A stretch of 32,370 bases of DNA, from assembly GCA_947565635.1 (NCBI GenBank), contig CANOGU010000017.1, forward strand, positions 1 to 32,370. Reading direction: 5' to 3'. Made by a program: the position numbers and the translations under genes. This DNA is from an uncultured Lactobacillus sp. Its GTDB lineage: Bacteria > Bacillota > Bacilli > Lactobacillales > Lactobacillaceae. Shown here one piece after another: positions 1 to 7,567 of this stretch; positions within the stretch are counted from its first letter, which is position 1; the number at the start of each line of letters is the position of its first letter. Under the pieces are notes generated by a model that was not told the origin of the DNA, did no database searches, and was given only the letters and a program-made list of their open reading frames with translations.

Positions 1-146
1 TCATAGATAGTACTTTATATATTTGTACTGTCTACTAAAGTAGGACTATATCATTTTTACTCTCAGCAGTATTTTTTTGACTACTTTACTAATTATAAAA
101 AATTTTGAAAATGAGCCTCTCTCTTGCTAGACGTAACTTTTGCTTA

Positions 147-193
147 ATACAATATATATGATCCAAAATGTCAATACCTACAATATCATGTAG
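147..193 (+). promoter_or_regulatory. Pair of NrdR-box-like palindromes upstream of nrdD
   Basis: Two 16-bp elements, atacaatatatatgat (147-162) and ctacaatatcatgtag (178-193), share the ACAATAT core and start 31 bp apart, about three helical turns. The known NrdR box (acaCwAtATaTwGtgt) occurs as pairs with this spacing upstream of ribonucleotide reductase genes. By eye they match the consensus at about 12/16 and 10/16 positions. The second is itself a palindrome with CTACA/TGTAG arms and overlaps the expected -35 region, which suits a repressor. The consensus and spacing are established knowledge; that these are functional boxes is inference. Confidence 0.72.
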
Positions 194-197
194 TTTC

Positions 198-206
198 TGA
201 TAGAAT
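198..206 (+). promoter_or_regulatory. Extended -10 promoter element of nrdDG
   Basis: TGATAGAAT fits an extended -10 (TGnTATAAT with one mismatch), 34 bp before the nrdD start. The matching -35 position (about 178-183, ctacaa) is poor, as is common for extended -10 promoters, and lies inside the second NrdR-like box. The ribosome binding site that follows is a weak GAAAGAAGAG at about 223-232. Confidence 0.5.
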
Positions 207-240
207 AGAACCATAGATATTGTGAAAGAAGAGAATAACC

Positions 241-2451
241 ATGTTACAACAAGATGCTCAAATTAAATCAATTACTCAAATGACACTGCCAGAAACAGCT
301 ATTAAAAGAGACGGCAGCATCTATCCTTTTGCTCTTTACAAAATTGAAATGGTTTTAGATAGCTTGCATCTGACTGAACATGAAGCAGATATTTTACCTG
401 CTATCCTTCAAAAATTAAATGGTGCAAAGCAGACTTCTACTGAGAAAATAGCAGATGCATTTGTTCAAACATTAATCGAACTCGGCTTTAGTGATGAAGC
501 AAATGCTTATGTTGATTACCGTAGAGAAGATGAAGCTAATTTTAAGAAGCAAACTGAGACTACTAACCGTCTGGGACGTTTAATTCACCATGATCCAACA
601 ATTGTTAATGAAAATGCTAATAAAGATTCACGTGTTTTTTCAACTCAGCGTGATTTAACAGCTGGTGTAGTTGGTAAAACAATTGGTTTAACGATGATGC
701 CAGAACATATTGCTAAGGCACACTTGCGTGGTGATATTCACTGGCATGACTTAGATTACACACCGCTCAGTCCTCTAACTAACTGTTGTTTGATTGACTT
801 TAAAGAAATGCTAGGTCATGGCTTTACAATAGGAAATGCAAATATTGAATCTCCTCATTCAATCGAAACAGCAACTGCTCAAATGTCTCAAATTATTGCT
901 AATGTTGCTTCTAGTCAATATGGGGGATGTTCTGCTGACAGAGTAGATGAAGTTTTAGCTCCATATGCTGAAAAGAATTATCACAAGAATATTAAGGAAG
1001 CTAGCGAATTCTTTGACGATGAAGAAAAGATCAAGGCTTTTGCAGTTAAGCGAACAAAAAAAGATATTTATGATGCTATGCAAGCTCTTGAATATGAAAT
1101 TAATACCCTATTTTCAAGCCAAGGACAAACTCCATTTACTACTTTAGGATTTGGATTAGGAACATCCTGGATTGAACGTGAAATCCAAAAAGCAATCTTA
1201 AAAATTAGAATTGAAGGTTTAGGAAAAGACAAAAGAACAGCCATCTTTCCTAAGTTAGTCTTTACGCTAAAGAAGGGACTTAACTTACATCCTGGAGATC
1301 CAAACTATGATATCAAGGAATTAGCTTTGGAATGTTCTACTAAGCGTATGTATCCAGATATTGTTAGTTATGACATGATTAAGAAAATTACTGGATCATT
1401 TAAAGCTCCAATGGGTTGTCGTTCCTTCTTACAAGGGTGGAAAGATCCAGAAACTGGTAAAGAAGTAAATTCTGGTCGTATGAACTTAGGTGTTGTTACT
1501 TTAAACCTACCTAGAATTGCCATGGAATCAAAGGGAGACAAAGATTTATTCTGGCAAATTTTTAGAGAAAAAGTCCAAACAGCACATGAAGCTTTACAAA
1601 TTAAGGCTAAACGTTGTACTGATGCTGTACCTGATAATGCTCCAATTCTTTATGAATATGGCGCTTTTGGTAAAAGGCTAAATGCAGAAGATAATGTAAA
1701 TGATCTTTTCAAAAATGGACGCTGTACAGTTTCCTTAGGTTATATTGGACTTTATGAAGTAGGTACAGTCTTTTATGGTCCTAATTGGGAACATAATGAG
1801 GAAGCGCACCAATTTACTATTAATATTGTTAAAGAACTTCACGATTACTGCGCTAAATGGGAAAAAGAAGATCCAAATCACTATCACTACAGTGTATATT
1901 CAACTCCAAGTGAAAGTTTGACCGATAGATTTTGTCGCCTGGATACTAAAAAATTCGGTAAGGTTAAAGATATTACTGATAAGGAATACTACACTAATTC
2001 CTTCCACTACGATGTAAGAAAGCACCCAACTCCATTTGAAAAATTAGCTTTTGAAGCTCCATACCCATTCTATGCTGCAGGTGGATTCATTCATTATTGT
2101 GAATATCCAAACCTTAAGCAAAATCCTAAGGCACTAGAGGCTGTCTGGGACTGGGCTTATGATAAAGTAGGATACTTAGGAACCAACACTCCAATTGACC
2201 AATGCTACAAGTGTGGTTTTAAGGGTGAGTTTAAGGCAACCGCTAAAGGCTTTGAATGTCCACAATGTGGAAATCATGATCCAGAAACTTGTGATTGTGT
2301 GAAGCGTACTTGTGGCTATCTGGGTAATCCTTTGAAACGTCCAATGGTTCATGGTCGTCATGAAGAAATTGTCCACCGTGTAAAGCACTTGAATATGGGA
2401 ATGGAAGAAAAGATGGCTAAGGATGAAGTTAGAAAGAATGACGAATACTGA
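241..2451 (+). CDS. nrdD: Anaerobic ribonucleoside-triphosphate reductase, large subunit
   Basis: Class III ribonucleotide reductase, 736 aa, which makes deoxyribonucleotides from ribonucleoside triphosphates without oxygen. Residues about 20-110 form an ATP-cone (starting IKRDGSIYPFALYKIE), the allosteric nucleotide site. The glycyl-radical core follows, with the Cys pair in LTNCCLIDF near residue 180. The C-terminus has two CxxC pairs (CYKC and CPQC) typical of the zinc site, and the glycyl radical motif RTCGYLG with the radical glycine at about Gly692, matching Gly681 of the E. coli enzyme. Length is normal for the family. Its stop overlaps the nrdG start by one base (TGATG), so the two are translationally coupled. 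The NrdR-like boxes upstream suggest NrdR control. Identification is secure. Confidence 0.98.
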   Translation: MLQQDAQIKSITQMTLPETAIKRDGSIYPFALYKIEMVLDSLHLTEHEADILPAILQKLNGAKQTSTEKIADAFVQTLIELGFSDEANAYVDYRREDEANFKKQTETTNRLGRLIHHDPTIVNENANKDSRVFSTQRDLTAGVVGKTIGLTMMPEHIAKAHLRGDIHWHDLDYTPLSPLTNCCLIDFKEMLGHGFTIGNANIESPHSIETATAQMSQIIANVASSQYGGCSADRVDEVLAPYAEKNYHKNIKEASEFFDDEEKIKAFAVKRTKKDIYDAMQALEYEINTLFSSQGQTPFTTLGFGLGTSWIEREIQKAILKIRIEGLGKDKRTAIFPKLVFTLKKGLNLHPGDPNYDIKELALECSTKRMYPDIVSYDMIKKITGSFKAPMGCRSFLQGWKDPETGKEVNSGRMNLGVVTLNLPRIAMESKGDKDLFWQIFREKVQTAHEALQIKAKRCTDAVPDNAPILYEYGAFGKRLNAEDNVNDLFKNGRCTVSLGYIGLYEVGTVFYGPNWEHNEEAHQFTINIVKELHDYCAKWEKEDPNHYHYSVYSTPSESLTDRFCRLDTKKFGKVKDITDKEYYTNSFHYDVRKHPTPFEKLAFEAPYPFYAAGGFIHYCEYPNLKQNPKALEAVWDWAYDKVGYLGTNTPIDQCYKCGFKGEFKATAKGFECPQCGNHDPETCDCVKRTCGYLGNPLKRPMVHGRHEEIVHRVKHLNMGMEEKMAKDEVRKNDEY

Positions 2452-3164
2452 TGCCAGAGAAAGATAAGAATAATCAAGAAGGTCCGGATGTTCGAGGAAA
2501 TTTAATTAAGGTTAATGTTGGTGGAGATACTATTTTTGTTGATTCTAATCAATACAAACCGCAAGTTGAACATGCTAAAAAATTAAAACAACAACATAGA
2601 AAACCGAAAAATCCTAAGCCACAAGAATGGAAGTCAGAAGAATACTCTAAGCATAAAATTGCTGACTATAAGCCATTTAATTTTGTTGATGGTGAAGGGG
2701 TTAGATGCAGCTTATATGTAAGTGGATGTTTGTTTGACTGTCCTGGTTGTTATAATTTAGCAGCCCAGAATTTTAATTATGGACGTCCTTATACTCAAGA
2801 ATTGGAAGATAGAATTATTGAAGATATGTCTCAATCTTATGTGCAGGGGTTAACTTTATTAGGTGGTGAACCATTTTTAAATACTTGGGTATGCTTGAAA
2901 TTAATTAACCGAGTACGTAAAGAATTTGGACATAGTAAAGATATTTGGTCTTGGTCAGGTTATACCTGGGATGAGCTTCAAAAAGAAACTCCTGATAAGA
3001 AAGAAATGCTTTCAAAGATTGATATTTTAGTTGATGGACGTTTCATGGATGATTTAAAAGATTTGACACTACAATTTCGTGGGTCAAGTAACCAGCGAAT
3101 TATTGATGTTCAAAAATCAATTAAGGCTAATAAGGTTATTATTTGGGATAAGCTAGTTAGATAA
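2451..3164 (+). CDS. nrdG: Anaerobic ribonucleotide reductase activating protein (radical SAM)
   Basis: Activase that uses a [4Fe-4S] cluster and S-adenosylmethionine to place the glycyl radical on NrdD. The radical-SAM motif CxxxCxxC is seen as GCLFDCPGC, with Cys93, Cys97 and Cys100, followed by the glycine-rich LLGGEPF. At 237 aa it is longer than the E. coli activase (about 154 aa). The extra is an N-terminal segment of about 65 residues, rich in Lys, Pro and Gln, with no recognisable domain. The start ATG overlaps the nrdD stop codon by one base. A strong terminator follows directly. Confidence 0.96.
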   Translation: MPEKDKNNQEGPDVRGNLIKVNVGGDTIFVDSNQYKPQVEHAKKLKQQHRKPKNPKPQEWKSEEYSKHKIADYKPFNFVDGEGVRCSLYVSGCLFDCPGCYNLAAQNFNYGRPYTQELEDRIIEDMSQSYVQGLTLLGGEPFLNTWVCLKLINRVRKEFGHSKDIWSWSGYTWDELQKETPDKKEMLSKIDILVDGRFMDDLKDLTLQFRGSSNQRIIDVQKSIKANKVIIWDKLVR

Positions 3165-3173
3165 GTTTGATAG

Positions 3174-3208
3174 AATAAGGGAAACGATAATGTTTCTCTT
3201 ATTTTTTT
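3174..3208 (+). terminator. Rho-independent terminator after nrdDG
   Basis: The arms AATAAGGGAAAC and GTTTCTCTTATT pair over 12 positions (one G-U) around a GATAAT loop, followed by a run of T. It ends two bases before the ribosome binding site of the next gene, so it separates nrdDG from the DUF59 unit unless there is read-through. Confidence 0.9.
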
Positions 3209-3219
3209 AGGTGAAAAAG

Positions 3220-3810
3220 ATGCAAGAAAAGAATTTGAAATTAGTCGATAAAATTATGACCGCCTTGCAAGGTGTAGAAGATCCAGAATTACTAGTTGAT
3301 GTAGTTAATTTAGGGTTAATTTATGGAATTGATATTGAAGGGGATCATGCCACAGTTAAGATGACTTTAACAATCGTTGGCTGTCCCTTGTCCACATATT
3401 TGCAAAATGCAATTGAAAAGGCAGTCTTGTCTGTTCCCAAAATTAAGAGTTGTGATGTGAAGTTGGTTTGGTATCCAGTTTGGAGTCCAGAAAGAATGAC
3501 GATAGCGGCTAAGAAACAATTAGGGATGCTGGATAATGAACAAGTCCTTGATCAAGAAAATAAAATTGAAGAGACAGAAAAGAAAGAAAAGATAATTGAT
3601 TTTTCTGTTCCAATAAAGAAGCTGGCAGAAGAATATCCAGATTTTATTCAAATTATGTATGACTGCGGCTTTACAAGAATTAAAATTCCCGGCCTGTTGT
3701 CTACCGTAGGAAGAGTAATGACGATTCCGCTTGGTGCCCAAGCTATGAAAATTGATTTAGATAAAATAAGGCAGGCGTTCGAAGATAAAGGCTACAAGGT
3801 GATTGATTAA
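3220..3810 (+). CDS. DUF59 (MIP18/SufT-like) and DUF1858 fusion protein
   Basis: A 196-aa cytoplasmic protein. Residues about 5-100 resemble the DUF59/MIP18 family, linked to Fe-S cluster assembly: they carry a DPE motif at 21-23 and the family cysteine in IVGCP (Cys55). After a charged Glu/Lys linker (about 110-125), residues about 127-196 resemble DUF1858, the small domain tied to hybrid-cluster-protein disulfide redox proteins, with MYDCGF as its cysteine region. I chose ATG 3220 over GTG 3211 because AGGTG lies 6 nt before the ATG, while the GTG is itself part of that site and sits against the terminator T-run. The stop overlaps the next start (TAATG), so the pair is translationally coupled. 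Function is inferred: Fe-S or thiol redox maintenance. Confidence 0.85.
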   Translation: MQEKNLKLVDKIMTALQGVEDPELLVDVVNLGLIYGIDIEGDHATVKMTLTIVGCPLSTYLQNAIEKAVLSVPKIKSCDVKLVWYPVWSPERMTIAAKKQLGMLDNEQVLDQENKIEETEKKEKIIDFSVPIKKLAEEYPDFIQIMYDCGFTRIKIPGLLSTVGRVMTIPLGAQAMKIDLDKIRQAFEDKGYKVID

Positions 3811-5006
3811 TGAAAGAACTAGATAAAGAACGACAAAAAGCTATTTTAAAAATTTTAAATTTTATTCAAGATGGTGGGGAGCTTGAAGAAGCAAAGAAAA
3901 TGTTTCAAGCTGCCTTTGATCAAGTTGATGTGGCTGAAATCACTGCGGCAGAAAGAGAATTAATTGCTCAAGGCCTTGATCCAAGAAAAATCCAATATTT
4001 GTGCAATGTTCACGCCGATGTTTTTAAGGGGAATATTAAAGAAAATAAGAAAAATTCTGAGTTTGAAAAACCAGGTCATCCAGTTCATACATTCAAGTTA
4101 GAGAATATTGTTCTTAAGTCCTTGGTAAATGACGCTTTATTGCCAGACTTAGCTAAGTGGGAAAAGGGAGATAAGAGTGCACTCTCAAAGTTAAGACAGG
4201 AGTTAAAAGACCTAGCTAAAATTCACTATCATTATGCTCGTAAGGAAACTTCAATGTTTCCCATTATGACTAAATATGGAATTACTGCACCACCGAAAGT
4301 TATGTGGGGCGTTGATGATAAAATTCGAAAACTCATTGGTCAGGCTAATTTACTTATTAATCAAAAAGATATTGATCAAGTTGAAGTGTCTAAGGCAATA
4401 AAAGAGACGGCACATGAAGTGCTTGAAATGATTTTTAAAGAAGAAGAAATCATGTTGCCAATGATTGATGAAGTTGCCAGTGAAGAAGACTGGGGCAATG
4501 TCAAAAATGAGGAAGAACAGATTGGCTATACCTTGATTCAAAAACCAATGAATTGGAAACCTAAGGAAAAGACTAAAAATGATGGGCCACTTTCTGTTGA
4601 TAAATTAAGTAGCTTAGCACTAAATTTTGCAGAAGGAAGCTTAAATTTGGAGCAATTATCTGCAATTTTGGACTTAGTGCCTTTTGCATTAACTTTTATT
4701 GATGAAAATGATAAAGTAGCTTATTTTGGCGGAGGCGCCAATATTTTCCCTCATTCTAAAAATGCGATTGGCAATAGTGTTTATTCTTGTCATTTACCTG
4801 AGAGCATACCACGAGTTAAAAAGATTTTTGACGATTTTCACCAAGGGAAAAAAGATAAGTATGAGTTTTGGTTTGAGCCAAGACATATGGGGCGGTACCT
4901 ATACTTACAGTATTTTGCTGTGAGAAAAGATAATAAATATTTGGGCTGTTTAGAAGTTGCTCAGGATGTTACTGATATTAGAAGTTGGAAGAATGAAAAG
5001 CGATAA
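3810..5006 (+). CDS. DUF438, hemerythrin (HHE) and PAS domain protein
   Basis: A 398-aa soluble protein with three modules. Residues 1-80 fit DUF438. Residues about 88-225 form a hemerythrin-like four-helix bundle with candidate diiron ligands His90/His93 (GHPVHTF), His139/His141 and Glu145 (IHYHYARKE), His202 (AHEV) and Glu211-213 (EEEIMLP). Residues about 285-392 form a PAS-type sensor (from LDLVPFALTFIDENDKVAYF to QDVTDIR). Hemerythrin domains bind O2 or NO or serve Fe-S repair (as in the YtfE/ScdA family), and PAS domains sense small ligands or redox state. There is no kinase, cyclase or DNA-binding output domain. It is coupled to the DUF59-DUF1858 gene by a one-base overlap. Role in oxygen/NO sensing or Fe-S protection is inferred. 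Confidence 0.88.
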   Translation: MKELDKERQKAILKILNFIQDGGELEEAKKMFQAAFDQVDVAEITAAERELIAQGLDPRKIQYLCNVHADVFKGNIKENKKNSEFEKPGHPVHTFKLENIVLKSLVNDALLPDLAKWEKGDKSALSKLRQELKDLAKIHYHYARKETSMFPIMTKYGITAPPKVMWGVDDKIRKLIGQANLLINQKDIDQVEVSKAIKETAHEVLEMIFKEEEIMLPMIDEVASEEDWGNVKNEEEQIGYTLIQKPMNWKPKEKTKNDGPLSVDKLSSLALNFAEGSLNLEQLSAILDLVPFALTFIDENDKVAYFGGGANIFPHSKNAIGNSVYSCHLPESIPRVKKIFDDFHQGKKDKYEFWFEPRHMGRYLYLQYFAVRKDNKYLGCLEVAQDVTDIRSWKNEKR

Positions 5007-5010
5007 CGAG

Positions 5011-5040
5011 AAGACTCTACCTTTAGGCAGAGTCTTTTTT
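5011..5040 (+). terminator. Rho-independent terminator after the DUF438-HHE-PAS gene
   Basis: AAGACTCT pairs with AGAGTCTT. An inner CC/GG pair closes a TTTA loop, and six T follow. It begins four bases after the stop codon. Confidence 0.88.
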
Positions 5041-5109
5041 ACGCTCGTGCAAAAATGTTCATTAATTGCTAGACTGAATGTAAGAATATGGAAGAAAAGG
5101 GTGAGAAAG

Positions 5110-6327
5110 TTGCATAGTAAGGGAAATATCCAACCGGATGATGAGATAAAGTTACATTGGCTTCTTTTAGGTGAGTTATTTACCTGGATTGGAGCCAGTT
5201 TTATTTGGCCATTAACTTCAGTTTATTTGAATAAAAGACTCCATGTTTCTTTAGCTATGATTGGAATAGTACTTTTATTTAATTGTTTGGCCAATATGCT
5301 TGGTTCATTTATTGCTGGCTGGGCATATGATCATTTCAATCCATACTATTTAATTATCGCCGGCGCTGGTTTAGATGCCTTAGTACTATTTGGGATGGCT
5401 GTTAATCATACTTGGCCAATTTATTGGGTTTGGATGACTTTGACTGGTCTCCTGGGTGGCTGGAACGGTGCGTTAATTAATTCAATTGCAACTAGCATCA
5501 AGTCTAAGCCCGGTCGATATGTCTTTAATACAATTTATTTTGCACAAAATCTTGGTGTAGTATTAGGGACATTAATTGTAGGTTATATCTATGATTATTC
5601 AGTTACAATTTTATTTGTAATTGCGGCTAGTCTTTTTGTGATTGTAAGTATAAACGCAATCATTAATTATCGACCAATTATTAAGTTTCATTCGGAAAGA
5701 AAAGCTCAGCAAAATAAAGATAGTAAAAATAAGGTAACTCCGATGCCGGTTGCTAATCTAAAGCTGACTATCGGCTTTTTTACGACCTTAGCTGTAATTT
5801 GGTTGATGTATATGAACTGGGAATCTAATCTTTCAGTTTATATGGTTTCTTTGGGAATTCCTTTTCATTTATATAGTTTATTGTGGACAATTAACGCCAG
5901 CATTATTGTGATTGTTCAAGCATTTCTAAGTCGTTTTCCTAACACATTTAAGAACTTATTTCATCAAGTAGTATTTGGAGTTACTATGTTTGCTATTTCT
6001 TTTGTAACTCTAATTTTTGCAAAAGACTATGCTCACTTTGTATTTTCAATGGTTACTTTAACGCTTGGTGAATCAACAGCAATGCCCGCAATGCCCGCAT
6101 ATGTAAATGACTTGTCACCTGTTGATAGTAAAGGGAAATACCAAGGTTTAACAATTTCAACGTCGGCTGTTGGGAGAGCATTTGGACCATTATTTGGGGG
6201 CTTGGTTATTGATAAGTTTGGTTATATCAATTTCTTTATTGTTGCTGCGATTGGGATTTTTATGATGTTGGCAATTATTGTTCCCCTTCATACAAGATTA
6301 AAAGGAAAGCTGAAAATATTTAGGTAA
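5110..6327 (+). CDS. MFS transporter
   Basis: Major facilitator superfamily permease, about 405 aa, with about 12 predicted hydrophobic segments, e.g. LLLGELFTWIGASFIWPLTS, which opens the first helix. The loop AGWAYDHFNPYY after helix 2 resembles the MFS motif A region. I chose TTG 5110 because AAGGGTGA (5097-5104) lies five bases upstream. An in-frame ATG at 4957 would start inside the preceding gene and place a terminator within the coding region, and GTG 5101 lies within the ribosome binding site. Substrate is unknown; a drug or metabolite efflux role is only a class-level guess. A terminator separates it from the DUF438 gene, so it probably has its own promoter. Confidence 0.85.
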   Translation: MHSKGNIQPDDEIKLHWLLLGELFTWIGASFIWPLTSVYLNKRLHVSLAMIGIVLLFNCLANMLGSFIAGWAYDHFNPYYLIIAGAGLDALVLFGMAVNHTWPIYWVWMTLTGLLGGWNGALINSIATSIKSKPGRYVFNTIYFAQNLGVVLGTLIVGYIYDYSVTILFVIAASLFVIVSINAIINYRPIIKFHSERKAQQNKDSKNKVTPMPVANLKLTIGFFTTLAVIWLMYMNWESNLSVYMVSLGIPFHLYSLLWTINASIIVIVQAFLSRFPNTFKNLFHQVVFGVTMFAISFVTLIFAKDYAHFVFSMVTLTLGESTAMPAMPAYVNDLSPVDSKGKYQGLTISTSAVGRAFGPLFGGLVIDKFGYINFFIVAAIGIFMMLAIIVPLHTRLKGKLKIFR

Positions 6328-6353
6328 ACTTTTACATGATTTTTCTTATTAAG

Positions 6354-6367
6354 TGAAAAGCTTTACA
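6354..6367 (+). promoter_or_regulatory. cre-related palindrome upstream of lacD
   Basis: TGAAAAGCTTTACA is a 14-bp near-perfect palindrome of LacI-family type. The centre is GC, not the CG expected of a standard cre, so it could bind another LacI-family regulator or be a weak CcpA site. Confidence 0.35.
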
Positions 6368-6370
6368 GAA

Positions 6371-6384
6371 TGAAAGCGATCTCT
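6371..6384 (+). promoter_or_regulatory. cre-like site 1 upstream of lacD
   Basis: TGAAAGCGATCTCT matches the catabolite responsive element consensus TGWAARCGYTWNCW at 12 of 14 positions. It lies in the region expected for the -35 element of the lacD promoter. Confidence 0.55.
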
Positions 6385-6392
6385 TCTTTTTA

Positions 6393-6412
6393 TGAAAGCG
6401 CCATCTTATAAT
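6393..6412 (+). promoter_or_regulatory. cre-like site 2 abutting the lacD -10 box
   Basis: TGAAAGCGCCATCT (6393-6406) matches the cre consensus at 13 of 14 positions. It is followed at once by a perfect -10 box TATAAT (6407-6412). CcpA bound here would block RNA polymerase, so glucose repression of the downstream sugar gene is the likely logic. Confidence 0.65.
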
Positions 6413-6445
6413 ATAAATGTGCGGTAAATGAAAAGGAGATACACG

Positions 6446-7434
6446 ATGAGAAAGATTTCACCTGAAGTTGCAAAACATATGGATAATTTATCTAATGAGG
6501 CTGGAGTAATCAGCGCATTAGCAATTGACCAAAGAGGATCATTGAAACGAATGTTAGCTGAGGCAGCAAATAAGCCTGCTGATGAAACAACAATTGTTGA
6601 TTTTAAGGAAGCTGTTTCTAGTGAGTTGACTCCATATGCTTCTGCTATTTTGACAGATCCGGAATCCAGCAACTAAGGGTAGAGATAAGAATTGTGGTTT
6701 ATTATCATCTTATGAAAAGACGGGCTATGACACTACTGAGCCAGGTAGAATGTGTGATTTAATTGCCAATCAATCAGCATTAAGAATTAAAAATGATAGT
6801 GCCGATGCAGTTAAGTTCTTACTTTACTACGATCCAGACGAAAGTGATGAAATTAACGATAAGAAGAAGGCTTTTGTCGAAAGAGTAGGAGCTGGAACTA
6901 AAGCAAATGGATTACCATTTTTCCTTGAATTATTAACTTATGATGGGAAAATTAATGATGCTAAAGGTGAAGAATACGCAAAGGTAAAACCTGAAAAAGT
7001 TTTCAAAACTATGCAAGAATTCTCTAAGTCTCAATATGATATAATAGTTCTTAAAGTTGAGATGCCATTTAATATTAAGTTTGTAGAAGGCTATAATGGC
7101 GACAACAATGTTGTTTCTACTCAAGAAGAAGCAAAGAAATTATTGGAGAAACAGTCAGATTTAACTGATTTACCATATATCTTTTTATCGGCTGGTGTAA
7201 CTTCAGAAGAATTTATTGCAGAGATTAAGACGGCTGAAGAAGCTGATGACGACTTTAACGGTGTGCTTTGCGGGCGTGCAACGTGGAAGCCAACAATTAA
7301 GCCATTTGCTGCTGAAGCAGAAAAGCAACGTAGAGAATGGCTTTCAACTGAAGGAAAGAAAAATATCGAGAACTTAAATTGATGCACTTAAAGGTGCAAA
7401 ATCCTGGAAAGATAAATTAGAAATCAAAGAATAA
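6446..7434 (+). pseudogene. lacD: Tagatose 1,6-bisphosphate aldolase, broken by two frameshifts
   Basis: LacD splits tagatose-1,6-bisphosphate into dihydroxyacetone phosphate and glyceraldehyde-3-phosphate. Reading starts at ATG 6446 behind AAGGAG (6433-6438) and runs through ISALAIDQRGSLKRM to LTDPE, then shifts at about 6665. Family members read DPE-YGL-PA here, so loss of 8 bp is the simplest explanation. The second frame (from 6666) carries CGLLSSYEKTGYD, the catalytic lysine region VLKVEMPF, and LCGRATW. A second shift at about 7380 (an extra T in aaattgatg) ends the frame at ENLN. The true C-terminus, DALKGAKSWKDKLEIKE, continues in the next frame to TAA 7432-7434. Undoing both events gives 331 codons, the normal size. 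No functional aldolase is expected. Confidence 0.92.
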
Positions 7435-7453
7435 TAGCTGAATTATTTAATTG

Positions 7454-7483
7454 AAAACAAGGTCAGAAGTGGCCTTGTTTTTT
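7454..7483 (+). terminator. Rho-independent terminator after the lacD pseudogene
   Basis: AAAACAAGG pairs with CCTTGTTTT, extended inward by a T-G and a C-G pair around loop agaagt, and runs into a T tract. Confidence 0.9.
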
Positions 7484-7567
7484 GTATGGATGAACCTAGG
7501 TCCAACCTTGAAAAAACATACTTAGCGCAATAAAATAAAAAAGGAATTGTTAATTTGGAGGAAAACA

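Noticed and set aside
1-146. Short inverted repeats (AGTAC/GTACT, CTAC/GTAG) at the window start
   Set aside because: The stems are only 4-5 bp with no T run, and no coding tail of an upstream gene could be recognised.
213-235. TTGTGAA half-site before nrdD, like half of a Rex operator
   Set aside because: The second half TTCACAA is missing at the required spacing, so there is no palindrome.
3211-3219. GTG 3211 as start of the DUF59-DUF1858 gene
   Set aside because: It is part of the AGGTG ribosome binding site for ATG 3220 and has only the terminator T-run upstream.
4957-5109. Long N-terminal extension of the MFS gene from ATG 4957
   Set aside because: It would overlap the DUF438 gene in another frame and cross a clear terminator. 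The residues are not membrane-like and there is no ribosome binding site.
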